A DNA stretch of 27,576 nt from Candidatus Roizmanbacteria bacterium CG_4_9_14_0_2_um_filter_39_13 (GCA_002788865.1 PFSC01000123.1:1-27576), one strand, 5' to 3'. Positions 1 through 8,189 are shown, counted from the stretch's first letter. The notes: generated by a model not told the origin, from the letters alone. Numbers and translations: made by a program.

Positions 1-99
1 AACAATGCTCATCCAAAACCATTTGTATGGACAAAAACCGCTGATGAGATTATTACTAAAGTTAATCGTGGTAAAGCTATTTTAAAGACACTACACTAG
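1..99 (+). CDS. IS630-like transposase, C-terminal fragment (cut by window edge)
   Basis: The window opens inside an open frame that ends at a TAG at 97-99. The 32 visible residues contain NAHPKPFVWTKTADEI, which I recognise as the C-terminal signature of IS630-type DDE transposases: a 'hPKPFvWTkTADeI' stretch, then a short helix and the stop. Only this tail is visible, so catalytic residues, completeness and start cannot be judged. I see no certain terminal inverted repeat downstream, but the hairpin at 245-296 could belong to the element's flank. It may also be a related DDE superfamily; family assignment is from this motif alone. Confidence 0.55.
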   Translation, partial: NNAHPKPFVWTKTADEIITKVNRGKAILKTLH

Positions 100-230
100 T
101 GGATGTCGTAATCCCTGTCTATTTCTCCCATCCACAACCTGATGAAGCTTTTCAAGGAGGGTAACTTTGTGTCTTCTAAACCGTCTAGGTAAACTAAACA
201 AACTTCCATCTGTTAATTTGAATGTGACAT

Positions 231-304
231 TGGTATACTGCATATGAAGGTCTCGTAATGAATAATTGTTTTACTACAATTATTATGAGACCTTCATTTT
301 GTTT
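231..304 (+). terminator. Promoter-like -10 followed at once by a terminator-like hairpin
   Basis: TGAAGGTCTC (245-254) pairs perfectly with GAGACCTTCA (287-296). Inside, AATAATTGT (261-269) pairs with ACAATTATT (276-284) around a 6-nt loop, leaving an asymmetric internal bulge. TTTTGTTT follows at 297-304, giving an intrinsic-terminator look. An extended -10, TGG-TATACT (231-239), lies so that transcription would start at about 245, the foot of the stem. It may be a terminator, the end of a mobile element, or a tiny hairpin RNA. Confidence 0.55.
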
Positions 305-371
305 ACGTCAAGCCCTAGAAGAATTTACTATTTGGAGAACGCAGTTACTCTGGGCTATTGTGATGATTTAT

Positions 372-397
372 GATTTATGATTCATGAATCATAAATC
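372..397. repeat. 26-bp perfect palindrome upstream of radA
   Basis: A perfect inverted repeat centred between 384 and 385, with core GATTCATGAATC and flanks ATTTAT/ATAAAT. It sits 31 bp upstream of the radA -10 hexamer and is preceded by a direct GATTTAT duplication. Position and symmetry suit a dimeric regulator site, or a cruciform-forming sequence; no known operator consensus is recognised. Confidence 0.5.
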
Positions 398-427
398 CAT
401 ATTTATTATTCAGCAATAATTGTGAGG

Positions 428-433
428 TACAAT
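428..433 (+). promoter_or_regulatory. radA -10 hexamer, leaderless spacing
   Basis: TACAAT ends 5 nt before the radA ATG at 439, so the transcript would start at or next to the start codon. No Shine-Dalgarno sequence can fit between. Confidence 0.55.
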
Positions 434-438
434 ATGCT

Positions 439-1731
439 ATGACTCTTTTTATATGCTCAAACTGTGGGGAAGGTTCTGCAACATGGATGGGTCGCTGTCC
501 AAGTTGTAATCAGTGGGAAACCTTCAAAGAAGCCCGAGGTATAGGTGAACCCAGCAAAACGAGAACCAAGGAAACTCAATCATTTACACACACTTCATTC
601 CAAAAGATAAAACCGCTCGATAATCGCCGCGTATCAACAGGTATGTTTGAGTTTGATCGAGTTCTGGGAGGTGGCATGGTGAAAGGCTCGGCAATACTTC
701 TCACCGGTGAACCTGGCGTAGGCAAATCTACCTTACTTCTTCAAGGGTTGAAGAATCTCAGTACTGTGTATATCTCTGGTGAAGAATCTGCAGAACAGGT
801 CAAAGATCGGGCAGATCGACTCAAACTCAATCTAACAGCGTTTATTTTTTCAGATACTCTTCAGGTTGAGGGCATAATTGAGGGGATTAATAAAATGAAA
901 ACAAAACCTGAAGTGATTGTCATCGATTCTATCCAAACGGTGTATTCAAAAGAAATTGATAGTCCTCCAGGAAACATATCTCAGCTTCGAGAAGCAACTT
1001 CCAAACTCATTCGTCTTGCAAAAGAAACCAGTATCCCGATCATGATTGTGGGACATGTCACAAAAGACGGAGATATCGCAGGTCCAAAAACTCTTGAACA
1101 CATGGTAGATGCTGTACTTCATTTTGAAGGTGAACGTATCTCAAACTTTCGAATCCTCCGAGCAAACAAGAATAGATTCGGTTCAACCGATGAAATTGGT
1201 ATTTTTGAAATGAAAGAACTGGGACTTGTTGAAATCGACAATCCACTTGCATTTGTAGATGATGATCGCGAACTTCACGTTCCTGGCAAATCGATCGTTG
1301 GCGTAATGGAAGGCAGAAGACCATTATTTTTTGAAATCCAAGCTCTGGCTTCACCAACATTTTTGTCAATGCCAAGGCGCGTAGTCAAAGGAGTTGACTA
1401 CAACAAAGTCCTTCTTCTTCTTGCAGTAATCCAAAAAAATTTAAACCTCTCTCTCAGTACGTATGATTTGTACATCAATGTCGTCGGTGGAGTCGACATA
1501 AAATCAACTGCTGCAGATCTTGGAATAGCCGCGGCAGTGATATCTTCTATAAAGAATATTCCAATTTCAGCTCAAACCCTGTTCACTGGAGAAATGGGAT
1601 TACTGGGAGAAATACGCGCAGTATATAGTCAAACAAAGGTATTAAAAGAATCAAAACGGCTTAAATTTAACAACATATATTCTTCTGAAAATTGTCGTAC
1701 GATCAAAGAGCTTTATAAAACCTTCAGATAA
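439..1731 (+). CDS. radA: DNA repair protein RadA (Sms)
   Basis: RadA is a RecA-like ATPase that drives branch migration in recombinational repair, acting on cytosolic DNA with RecA. The 430-residue product has the full family layout: an N-terminal four-cysteine zinc finger (C6-x2-C9, C20-x2-C23), a Walker A GEPGVGKST at 90-98, a Walker B VIVID at 159-163, the RadA-specific KNRFG at 244-248, and a Lon-protease-like C-terminal domain from about 270. Length is close to the usual 450. The ATG at 439 is chosen because the zinc finger follows directly and a -10 hexamer ends five bases upstream. It is convergent with the rodZ-like gene, with only four bases between the two stops. I see nothing unusual in the catalytic motifs. 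Confidence 0.96.
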   Translation: MTLFICSNCGEGSATWMGRCPSCNQWETFKEARGIGEPSKTRTKETQSFTHTSFQKIKPLDNRRVSTGMFEFDRVLGGGMVKGSAILLTGEPGVGKSTLLLQGLKNLSTVYISGEESAEQVKDRADRLKLNLTAFIFSDTLQVEGIIEGINKMKTKPEVIVIDSIQTVYSKEIDSPPGNISQLREATSKLIRLAKETSIPIMIVGHVTKDGDIAGPKTLEHMVDAVLHFEGERISNFRILRANKNRFGSTDEIGIFEMKELGLVEIDNPLAFVDDDRELHVPGKSIVGVMEGRRPLFFEIQALASPTFLSMPRRVVKGVDYNKVLLLLAVIQKNLNLSLSTYDLYINVVGGVDIKSTAADLGIAAAVISSIKNIPISAQTLFTGEMGLLGEIRAVYSQTKVLKESKRLKFNNIYSSENCRTIKELYKTFR

Positions 1732-1735
1732 TAAT

Positions 1736-2356
1736 CTACTCACGTATGTATTTTTCTATGTGACTTGCGCTTTTTCCATTCGCACCTTCGATATGAACTT
1801 CAAGAATATTTTCTCCTTTTTTTAAAGGAAAATCATATCTAAACGTACCGAACTCATCAGGAAAAATCTCCTCACCAAAGATTGTCACCACGGACTCTGA
1901 CTGCGTTTGTCCAACAATAGCAATTTTTTCGACATTACGAAATGTGTGTTTTTCTGGAGAAATTATAGTGATTTTTGGTGGAGATACGTATAGCTTAATT
2001 TGGTATCCAAAGTAAAACACAAAAAATAGGACAATGATTGATACTGCTCCGATTACAAGCTTCTGTGTTTCTGGCAAGAACTGCAGACGAGGAAGTTTTT
2101 TCTTAAATGTAGTTTGTTCTAGCTTTCCATAGTCACGACGAAAATATGCCATTGCTTTTTCAGGATCTATACCAAGATATGTTGAGTAGCTTCGTATCAA
2201 TCCGGCAATGTATACACGAGATGTAAATATTTTCCAATTTTCATCTTCCAGTGCTGTAAGATATCTCATCCGAATCCGCGTATCTTTTTCTGCTTTTTCC
2301 AACGAAATACTTTTTTCGTTTCTTATTTTTGAGAGTAGTTTTCCTACTGTTAACAT
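1736..2356 (-). CDS. RodZ-like HTH, membrane-anchored protein with Ig-like tail
   Basis: Residues about 4-75 form a RodZ-type HTH_25 domain ('LLSKIRNEKSISLEKAEKDT' with a following YLxALE pattern). A basic linker follows, then one membrane segment at 99-120 (hydrophobic, VIGAVSIIVLFFVFYFGY) and an external domain at 127-206 of beta-sandwich type. The 'PPKITIISP...V...GQTQSESVVTIFGEEI' pattern resembles glucodextranase-B/Ig-like modules. RodZ links MreB to the envelope in rod-shaped bacteria; that role here is inference. It is last in the dnaK-efp cluster but probably has its own promoter, since TTTAAT (2367-2362) ends five bases before the ATG. Normal RodZ is longer (over 300 aa) and usually carries a DUF4115 tail, which I do not see. 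Confidence 0.75.
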   Translation of the reverse strand: MLTVGKLLSKIRNEKSISLEKAEKDTRIRMRYLTALEDENWKIFTSRVYIAGLIRSYSTYLGIDPEKAMAYFRRDYGKLEQTTFKKKLPRLQFLPETQKLVIGAVSIIVLFFVFYFGYQIKLYVSPPKITIISPEKHTFRNVEKIAIVGQTQSESVVTIFGEEIFPDEFGTFRYDFPLKKGENILEVHIEGANGKSASHIEKYIRE

Positions 2357-2361
2357 ACTGA

Positions 2362-2367
2362 ATTAAA
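2362..2367 (-). promoter_or_regulatory. rodZ-like gene -10 hexamer, leaderless spacing
   Basis: TTTAAT on the minus strand (one mismatch to TATAAT) ends 5 nt before the ATG at 2356. The surrounding DNA is very AT-rich, so chance occurrence is possible. Confidence 0.35.
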
Positions 2368-2416
2368 TATATGATATCTATTATGAAAATAGGAATTGTG
2401 ATTTATGATGAATGAA

Positions 2417-2983
2417 TTAGGACTGCGCTCGACCAGTGTACTCGCCTGTCTCGGGATTTATTATGATTACTTCTCCCTTTTTGATAAACAAAGGCACCAT
2501 GACTTTGGCTCCTGTTTCCAGCTCGGCTTCTTTTTTCGCTCCACTTACTGTATCTCCACGTGCGGCAACCTCGGTTTGCACAACTTGTAGATTGACACTT
2601 ACTGGGGGTCGAATATTGAGCGTTTTATCATCATGGACGTATACATACATCGTTTCACCTTCTTTGAAGTAATTAATCACATCTCCAATAACAGAGAGAG
2701 CTACATCATATTGCTGAAATGTTTCGTTATTCATAAAGTATGCCTTCTCTTGATCTTTATACAAGTATTGCATTTCCATACTTCCAACCTCAACAGTGTC
2801 AATAGATTCATTGGATTTATAATTATAGTCAATAGTTTTTCCTGAAGTTACATTTTTGAGCTTTGTTCTCATCAACGCGGAACCTTTTCCCGGTGAATAA
2901 AACTCGGTTTTTTGGACATGCCAAATTTCACCTAAATGTCTCAAAAACTCTCCTCTTTTCAAATTACCTGCTTGTGTTGACAT
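2417..2983 (-). CDS. efp: Translation elongation factor P
   Basis: EF-P binds ribosomes stalled at polyproline stretches and promotes peptide bond formation. The 188-residue product has the standard three-domain length: a KOW-like N-terminal domain, a central OB domain, and a C-terminal OB domain ending 'VPLFIKKGEVIIINPETGEY'. The tip loop reads SPGKGSA, with the modifiable lysine at position 33, equivalent to Lys34 of E. coli, which EpmA beta-lysylates. The gene starts six bases after the stop of an EpmA-like gene, so enzyme and substrate appear to be cotranscribed. No Shine-Dalgarno sequence precedes the ATG. It is intact, and the assignment is firm. Confidence 0.96.
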   Translation of the reverse strand: MSTQAGNLKRGEFLRHLGEIWHVQKTEFYSPGKGSALMRTKLKNVTSGKTIDYNYKSNESIDTVEVGSMEMQYLYKDQEKAYFMNNETFQQYDVALSVIGDVINYFKEGETMYVYVHDDKTLNIRPPVSVNLQVVQTEVAARGDTVSGAKKEAELETGAKVMVPLFIKKGEVIIINPETGEYTGRAQS

Positions 2984-2989
2984 ATGAAT

Positions 2990-3990
2990 CTATGAAATTG
3001 TTATTAATTGTATATCTGAAATAGAACAAACATTTGTAAAAATCATTCCCAATCTCTCTACTCCAATCGCAATTCCCGTACTTTCCGGAAGTCCCCTCTC
3101 CATAGCTTCAATAAATCCCCAATCAACTGGATGCTCTATTTTACCAGATCTACTGCGCTCTTTATCCTCATCAATAAATCGCTTACTTTGGAGTTTGGGT
3201 TCTGTGAGTTCTGAAAAACAGTTTCCAAGCTCTAGTCCCTCAATATAAAACTCAAATCTCTGAGCTGTTTTACCATCACTATTTGGCTTTGATAGCGCAG
3301 CAAACTGAACAGGATAATCGTATAGTACAGTCGGATATCCTTGTGTTCCAAGATGACCTTCGATTTCTTGTGCATATACCTGGGGCCAGACATCTTCAAA
3401 TGAAAATCCATGAGTCTCATATCCTTTGCTTTTTGCTTTTGCTATAAATTTTTCTGTGTCAAATAGTTCATCTGGAAGTATGAGTGCATATTTTTCAAAA
3501 GCCTCTGCGACGGTCAGCTCTTCCCATTTTTCAAATGATATTTTCTTTCCTTGATAATTGATTTCACTCCCTCCAAACAAAACTTCACTCACTTTCCTCA
3601 GCATATCAAGAACCTCTGAAGCCATATATTTGTAATCCTGACCTACGTTATAAAACTCAAGCATAGTAAACTCTGGCTGGTGCTTTGGTGAATTGGGTTC
3701 AGAATTTCGAAAAGATTCCCAAGGAAATAACAGTCGCCTATTCCGTCTGACAACAACCGTTTGATAAATAATTCAGGAGAAGATGTAAGAAAAAGTTTTT
3801 CATCCGTCTCAAAATAACGAAATTCTGTTTTGAATACCTCAAGATAGCTTTCGGGAATCAAGGCGGGAGAAAGAACTGGAAGCTCGAGCTTGAGATATCC
3901 TCGACTATCCAAAAATTGTTCAATATTTTTTATTACCTGAAGGTATTTTTTGTAGTTTATGAAATTTTGAGTATTCGACTGGATCTTCAT
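2990..3990 (-). pseudogene. epmA: EpmA/GenX-like EF-P lysine lyase, split by a one-base frameshift
   Basis: Two overlapping minus-strand frames together make one class II lysyl-tRNA-synthetase-like protein without the anticodon-binding domain, as in EpmA (GenX/PoxA). The first (3990-3643) starts with an ATGA overlap on the dnaJ stop and carries the motif 1 region and LTSSPELFIKRLL. The second is open upstream of its first Met (3664) and reads SFRNSE...HQPEFTMLEFY, then ELTEPKLQSKRF and motif 3 GIAIGVERLGMIF. The frames join if one base is added, or one is re-read, at about 3716-3720, where GGGAATCT would read GGGAAATCT for the expected K-S-F-R. Product would be about 330 aa, normal for EpmA. 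It lies directly upstream of efp, its expected substrate. It could be a real pseudogene, a sequencing error or recoding; no canonical slippery heptamer is visible. The family is well supported, its functional state is not. Confidence 0.8.
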
Positions 3991-4841
3991 AGCTCATTTT
4001 TCAACTCTTCTATAAGTTTTTTTGCTTTTCCAGAAATATTGTGGGGTATTTTCACTTTCCATATCACGTATTGATCGCCTCTTTGGTTTGAGTTGGGATG
4101 TGGCACTCCTTGTCCACGAAGACGCGTCATTGTTCCTGATTGAGTACCGGGTTTCACCTTGAGCTTGACCGGCTTATCAATTGTTTTGATTGAAATAATA
4201 TCTCCGAGAACTGCCTGAGGAATACTAAGCTCATGCTCAAAATATAGATCCTGACCATCACGTTTAAACTCTGTGCTTTTCCCAACCTGAACAACGACAT
4301 CAAAGTCTGAATATCGGATGCGCGTTCCTGTATCTACTCCAGCTGGTGCTTTTATTGAAGTTTCTTTTCCATTGATGACTGTTTTTTTTGTCACCCCATG
4401 TACTGCTTCATCAAATGTGAGATTCATCTGATATGAAGATCTTCGAGCGCGTGGTCTACCTCCTTGTGATCCGCGAGATCCAAAAAATTGTTCAAAAATA
4501 TCAAACGGGTCAACTCCACCAAAATCAAAATTCACACTTTGACCGGCTCCTCCCATATTTGAATAATATCCATATTGTTGTCCATCACCTCCGCCTTGAC
4601 CTCCAGGAGCTCCACGTCCACGAGAACTTGTGTATCCTTCATGACCCACTTGATCATACATATCTTTCTTTTTTGCATCCGATAATACTTCGTATGCTTG
4701 GTTTATTTCTTTGAATTTTCCTTCTGCACCTTCTGCTTTATTTTTATCAGGATGCCATTTAAGCGCAAGTTTACGATAGGCAGATTTCAGCTCCTGCGCT
4801 GTTGCATTTTTTGACACACCGAGTACTTCGTAGTAATTCAT
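3987..4841 (-). CDS. dnaJ: DnaJ-type co-chaperone without zinc finger
   Basis: J-domain proteins stimulate the DnaK ATPase and deliver clients. Residues 1-65 form a J domain with the HPD triad at 30-32. A Gly-rich linker follows (about 72-125), then GVDPFDIFEQFFG and two beta-rich substrate-binding domains to residue 284. None of the four CxxCxGxG zinc motifs of classical DnaJ is present, so this is a type B (CbpA-like) protein by domain content. It is encoded just downstream of dnaK, so it presumably serves as the main DnaJ here. A hairpin at 4859-4890 lies in the dnaK-dnaJ gap. Its stop overlaps the next gene's start as ATGA, suggesting coupled translation. Confidence 0.93.
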   Translation of the reverse strand: MNYYEVLGVSKNATAQELKSAYRKLALKWHPDKNKAEGAEGKFKEINQAYEVLSDAKKKDMYDQVGHEGYTSSRGRGAPGGQGGGDGQQYGYYSNMGGAGQSVNFDFGGVDPFDIFEQFFGSRGSQGGRPRARRSSYQMNLTFDEAVHGVTKKTVINGKETSIKAPAGVDTGTRIRYSDFDVVVQVGKSTEFKRDGQDLYFEHELSIPQAVLGDIISIKTIDKPVKLKVKPGTQSGTMTRLRGQGVPHPNSNQRGDQYVIWKVKIPHNISGKAKKLIEELKNEL

Positions 4842-4858
4842 ATTTGTTTCTCATACAA

Positions 4859-4890
4859 GCAAAGGGCGCATGAACTAAAGCGCCCTTTGC
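4859..4890 (-). terminator. dnaK-dnaJ intergenic hairpin without T-tract
   Basis: GCAAAGGGCGC (4859-4869) pairs perfectly with GCGCCCTTTGC (4880-4890) across a 10-nt loop. In the direction of transcription no run of T follows, so it is more likely a partial attenuator or an mRNA 3'-end stabiliser for dnaK than a full terminator. Confidence 0.6.
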
Positions 4891-4911
4891 AGTTAAATAA
4901 TGTGCAAAATA

Positions 4912-6813
4912 TTACTCAACAACCTCACCCTCTTCTACTGTTTCTTTCTTCTCATCTTCCTTATTTTCTGATGGCGCTTCTTCTTCTGTTTTGCCTTCTT
5001 CGTTTGGAGGAGTTTGGGATTGATATGCGGCTTTTCCGATCTTCTGAAGACTTTCAGATAGTTCGCCTACTTTTCCGTCAAGTTCTTCAGGTGTCACTCC
5101 TTCCTTTTCAGTCAGATCTTTGAGCTCTTTAGTCTTTTCCTCCACTTCTTTTTTGACATCTTCTGGAACTTTGTCACCCGCGTCTTTGAGAGCTTTTTCT
5201 GAAGTATATACTATATGCTCTGCTTTGTTCTTTGCTTCGATGATCTTTTTGGCTTTTTCATCTTCTTCAGCATGTTCTTCAGCAGATTTTTTCATCGCTT
5301 CAACTTCTGAATCAGAAAGTCCTGTTCCTCCTTGAATGGTGATGCTTTGTGATTTACCTGTTGCTTTATCTTTTGCGGTCACCGTCAACATACCATTGGC
5401 ATCAATATCAAATATCACTTCAACCTGAGGCACTCCGCGTGGTGCTGGAGGAATCCCGTCAAGAGTGAATGTTCCAAGGGATTTGTTGTCTGCTGCCATA
5501 GGTCGCTCTCCTTGGAGTACATGAATCTGTACTTGAGTTTGATTGTCCTGTGCAGTTGAGAAAACTTCAGATTTTGAAGATGGGATTGTGGTGTTTCTCT
5601 CAATAAGTGGCGTCATAACCGAGCCAAGTGTCTCAACTCCGAGTGTGAGTGGAGTCACATCAAGAAGAACCACATCTTTTGTATCTCCACTGAGAATTCC
5701 TGCTTGAATTGCAGCTCCGATTGCAACAACTTCATCTGGGTTGACCGATCGATTTGGATCTTTTCCGAAGAATGATTTTACTTCTTCAACGATCTTTGGC
5801 ATTCGAGTCATACCTCCGACCATGATAATTTCATTAATATCTTTTGCTTCAAGCTTTGCATCTTTCAAAGATGCACGAACTGGTCCGAAGGTGCGTTTAA
5901 TGAGCTCTCCCACGAGAGTTTCAAGTTTTGCACGACTGATTTTTTGTACCAAATGAAGAGGTTGATTGTCTTTGACTGTCACATACGGAAGATTTATTTC
6001 CGCTTCTTGTGACGATGAAAGCTCGATCTTTGCCTTTTCAGCTGCTTCTTTTAACCGTTGTAACGCTTGCGTGTCTTTTCGAAGATCTACATTTTGCTCT
6101 TTCTTGAATTCATCAGCAATATAATTGATGAGGATTTGATCAAAGTCGTCTCCACCAAGATGCGTGTCTCCATTGGTTGCTTTGACTTCAAATACTCCAT
6201 CACCAAGCTCTAATATTGTGATATCAAAGGTTCCTCCGCCTAAATCATATACCGCGATTGTATGTGCGTGAGACTTTTCGAGTCCATATGCCAATGCTGC
6301 AGCAGTCGGCTCATTGATGATCCGTTCTACAGTAAGTCCCGCGATTTCTCCTGCTTGTTTTGTCGCTTGGCGCTGTGCATCGTCAAAATATGCTGGGACT
6401 GTAATGACTGCTTTATCCACTTTTTCTCCAAGATAACTTTCTGCATCTTCCTTGATTTTTTTCAAAATCATTGCAGATATTTCTTCAGGAGTATATTTTT
6501 TTCCTTCAACTTCAACAACTACTCTTCCCTCTTTCCCTTCTACAATTTTATAAGGAAGAAATTCTTGCTCCTTTTTCACTTCTTTATCTCCTACACGTCT
6601 CCCCATGAGCCGTTTGATTGAGTAAACTGTTCTCATAGGATTCAGCACAAGTTGTCGTTTTGCAACATCTCCAACCGTTCGTTTTGTTGGGTCGACAACC
6701 GAAGGAATCACATTGCGCCCTTCTTGAGAGTAAATAATTTTTGGTTTTCCGGCTTCCATGACCGCAACTGCCGAGTTCGTTGTTCCGAGATCTATTCCAA
6801 TTGTTTTTGACAT
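4912..6813 (-). CDS. dnaK: Molecular chaperone DnaK (Hsp70)
   Basis: DnaK binds exposed hydrophobic peptide segments in an ATP-dependent cycle with DnaJ and GrpE. The 633-residue product shows every Hsp70 signature: phosphate-1 motif GIDLGTTNS at 6-14, the VPAYFDDAQRQATK stretch, YDLGGGTFDITIL, VGGMTRMPKI, the linker DVVLLDVTPLTLGVE, and a substrate-binding domain followed by a charged helical lid. The last 40 residues are very acidic (EEGKTEEEAPSENKEDEKK...), as is usual. The start is set by MSKTIGIDLG. It follows grpE by 38 bases, with no Shine-Dalgarno sequence. It is complete. Confidence 0.98.
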   Translation of the reverse strand: MSKTIGIDLGTTNSAVAVMEAGKPKIIYSQEGRNVIPSVVDPTKRTVGDVAKRQLVLNPMRTVYSIKRLMGRRVGDKEVKKEQEFLPYKIVEGKEGRVVVEVEGKKYTPEEISAMILKKIKEDAESYLGEKVDKAVITVPAYFDDAQRQATKQAGEIAGLTVERIINEPTAAALAYGLEKSHAHTIAVYDLGGGTFDITILELGDGVFEVKATNGDTHLGGDDFDQILINYIADEFKKEQNVDLRKDTQALQRLKEAAEKAKIELSSSQEAEINLPYVTVKDNQPLHLVQKISRAKLETLVGELIKRTFGPVRASLKDAKLEAKDINEIIMVGGMTRMPKIVEEVKSFFGKDPNRSVNPDEVVAIGAAIQAGILSGDTKDVVLLDVTPLTLGVETLGSVMTPLIERNTTIPSSKSEVFSTAQDNQTQVQIHVLQGERPMAADNKSLGTFTLDGIPPAPRGVPQVEVIFDIDANGMLTVTAKDKATGKSQSITIQGGTGLSDSEVEAMKKSAEEHAEEDEKAKKIIEAKNKAEHIVYTSEKALKDAGDKVPEDVKKEVEEKTKELKDLTEKEGVTPEELDGKVGELSESLQKIGKAAYQSQTPPNEEGKTEEEAPSENKEDEKKETVEEGEVVE

Positions 6814-6851
6814 AGGTAAATGGTTAATAATTAATTAATAATGTTACATGT

Positions 6852-7352
6852 TTAATTTTCTGCTATTTTGCTCACTTTTACTTTTCCGTGTCTGATGAGT
6901 GATCCATGCATTTTGTACGCTCTTTGGACTACTCCAACAACGATGTTGTCTTTCTCTCCGACCACGGCTTCGATAGCTTCAGAGGTCGCAGGATCATACT
7001 CAGATCCAAGAAGTTGTAGTTCTTCAACTCCCAAATTTTTCAAGGACTGCTGAAATGAATTGCTGATCATTTTGAGTCCTGGGTCATCATTGAATACTTC
7101 AGCTTGATCAAGATTGTCAAGAACTGGAAGCATCTGCTCAATAACTTCACGTTTTGCAGCATCTCTCATCCGATACCGCTCTTGCTCTACTCTATGCTCT
7201 AGATTTTTGTAATCTGCAAGCGCTCTGAGATATTGTTTTTTTAGATCTTCATATTTTTCTACACATTCTGTATGGACATCTATTTCATCATGAATCTCTA
7301 TTGGTTTTATTTCCTCAGATTCTTTTTTGTGTTTTTTTGTTTTCATATACAT
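6852..7352 (-). CDS. grpE: Nucleotide exchange factor GrpE
   Basis: GrpE releases ADP from DnaK. The 166-residue product has a charged N-terminus, a long coiled-coil helix at about 30-75 (ECVEKYEDLKKQYLRALADY then a heptad-like series), and the C-terminal beta wing with the family signature ending GSLIRHGKVKVSK. Two ATGs are close together (7352 and 7346); the second, MKTKKHKK, is equally plausible. It lies 13 bases after hrcA and 38 before dnaK in the usual hrcA-grpE-dnaK-dnaJ order, so it should be transcribed from the hrcA promoter. Confidence 0.95.
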   Translation of the reverse strand: MYMKTKKHKKESEEIKPIEIHDEIDVHTECVEKYEDLKKQYLRALADYKNLEHRVEQERYRMRDAAKREVIEQMLPVLDNLDQAEVFNDDPGLKMISNSFQQSLKNLGVEELQLLGSEYDPATSEAIEAVVGEKDNIVVGVVQRAYKMHGSLIRHGKVKVSKIAEN

Positions 7353-7365
7353 AGTATTTGTAATG

Positions 7366-8112
7366 TTATTCTGTCAATTTCTGTTCTTTCATCATATCTT
7401 CGATAAGTTTTGAAAAGAATCGAATTTGTGGCGCAATGAGTTCATATTTGATGTGCTTTGGGCCGATGACACCGATAATTCCACGCACGTCATTTGCTTC
7501 AAAGTCTCCAAATATACTTGCACAAGAATCAAAAATTGGATCGCGAAAATCATCTGGCCCCAAAATGAAATACAGTTCATCAGAGCTCACATGAGTTTGG
7601 CGCAATATCTCTGCCCAAAAGTTCACTTCGTCGAGTCTCTCGATGATCATCCGGGAGATTGGTGCCTCAAACATACCAACATCTTCCAAAAGATGATACA
7701 TTCCTGCACAATATAGCTCTCCAGAATTTGTGGCTACCAATGATAGGAGCCCAGTTCTTTGTGCAAGAACTCTACTTGCTTGAGAAAGCATTCGATACAT
7801 TTTTTGCCGCTCATCCCAAATGCTATGTTTGTATGCAACCTCATCAACAGTAGAAAGCTCTTTTTCCTTCATCACATTGTTGATAAAGAATCGATATCCT
7901 TTTGGTGATGGGAGCCTTCCTGACGAAAAATGAGTTTTTTGCAAATAGTGCTTCTTCTCAAGAGCCACCATCTCATTTCTGATCGTGGCAGGCGAAACAC
8001 CAAGTTTGTACTTTTTTTCAATGATCTCCGAACCGACCAATTGGCCAGTTTCAGTATATTCTCTAATTATTGCGGTCAAAATATCTATTTGCCGCTGTGT
8101 TAATTCATCCAT
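7366..8112 (-). CDS. hrcA: Heat-inducible transcription repressor HrcA (short form)
   Basis: HrcA represses heat-shock operons by binding CIRCE operators. Residues 1-75 give the family's winged helix: LTQRQIDILTAIIREYTETG, GVSPATIRNEM, and SSGRLPSPKGYRFFI. The GAF-like middle and C-terminal part follow (AQRTGLLSLVAT, IIGVIGPKHIKYELIAPQIRFF). At 248 residues it is much shorter than the common 340, mostly by loss in the insert region, but the ends are intact. It is first in the chaperone operon. A CIRCE-like site (8190-8216) overlaps its promoter, predicting autorepression. A leader of about 80 nt separates the predicted start site from the ATG, unlike most genes here. Confidence 0.94.
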   Translation of the reverse strand: MDELTQRQIDILTAIIREYTETGQLVGSEIIEKKYKLGVSPATIRNEMVALEKKHYLQKTHFSSGRLPSPKGYRFFINNVMKEKELSTVDEVAYKHSIWDERQKMYRMLSQASRVLAQRTGLLSLVATNSGELYCAGMYHLLEDVGMFEAPISRMIIERLDEVNFWAEILRQTHVSSDELYFILGPDDFRDPIFDSCASIFGDFEANDVRGIIGVIGPKHIKYELIAPQIRFFSKLIEDMMKEQKLTE

Positions 8113-8189
8113 ACTACGAAATTTTGTTATTCAACAATGATTCCCAACACAGGTTGAGAATACAATAAGAATACTCATTTTTCTCTTTA

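Larger units (their letters stand above)
100..438. other. Non-coding gap between transposase tail and radA
   Basis: No credible gene is seen. The stretch holds a promoter-like TGGTATACT at 231-239 feeding directly into a strong hairpin at 245-296, a 26-bp perfect palindrome at 372-397, and the radA promoter at 428-433. A GGAGGGT at about 156-162 looks like a ribosome binding site, but the GTG behind it opens only a seven-codon frame. Confidence 0.6.

Noticed and set aside
156..188. GGAGGGT followed by GTG as a small gene start
   Set aside because: The frame ends after seven codons; no conserved leader-peptide feature.
1058..1375. 105-codon frame antisense to radA
   Set aside because: Shadow of the conserved RadA coding sequence.
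3716..3720. Programmed -1 frameshift in the EpmA-like gene
   Set aside because: A -1 step after AAT would restore the frame, but no X-XXY-YYZ heptamer or downstream structure is evident; mutation or read error is more likely.
6262..6621. 119-codon frame antisense to dnaK
   Set aside because: Low-complexity Phe/Cys/Ser-rich translation of the strand opposite a highly conserved gene; no start signal.
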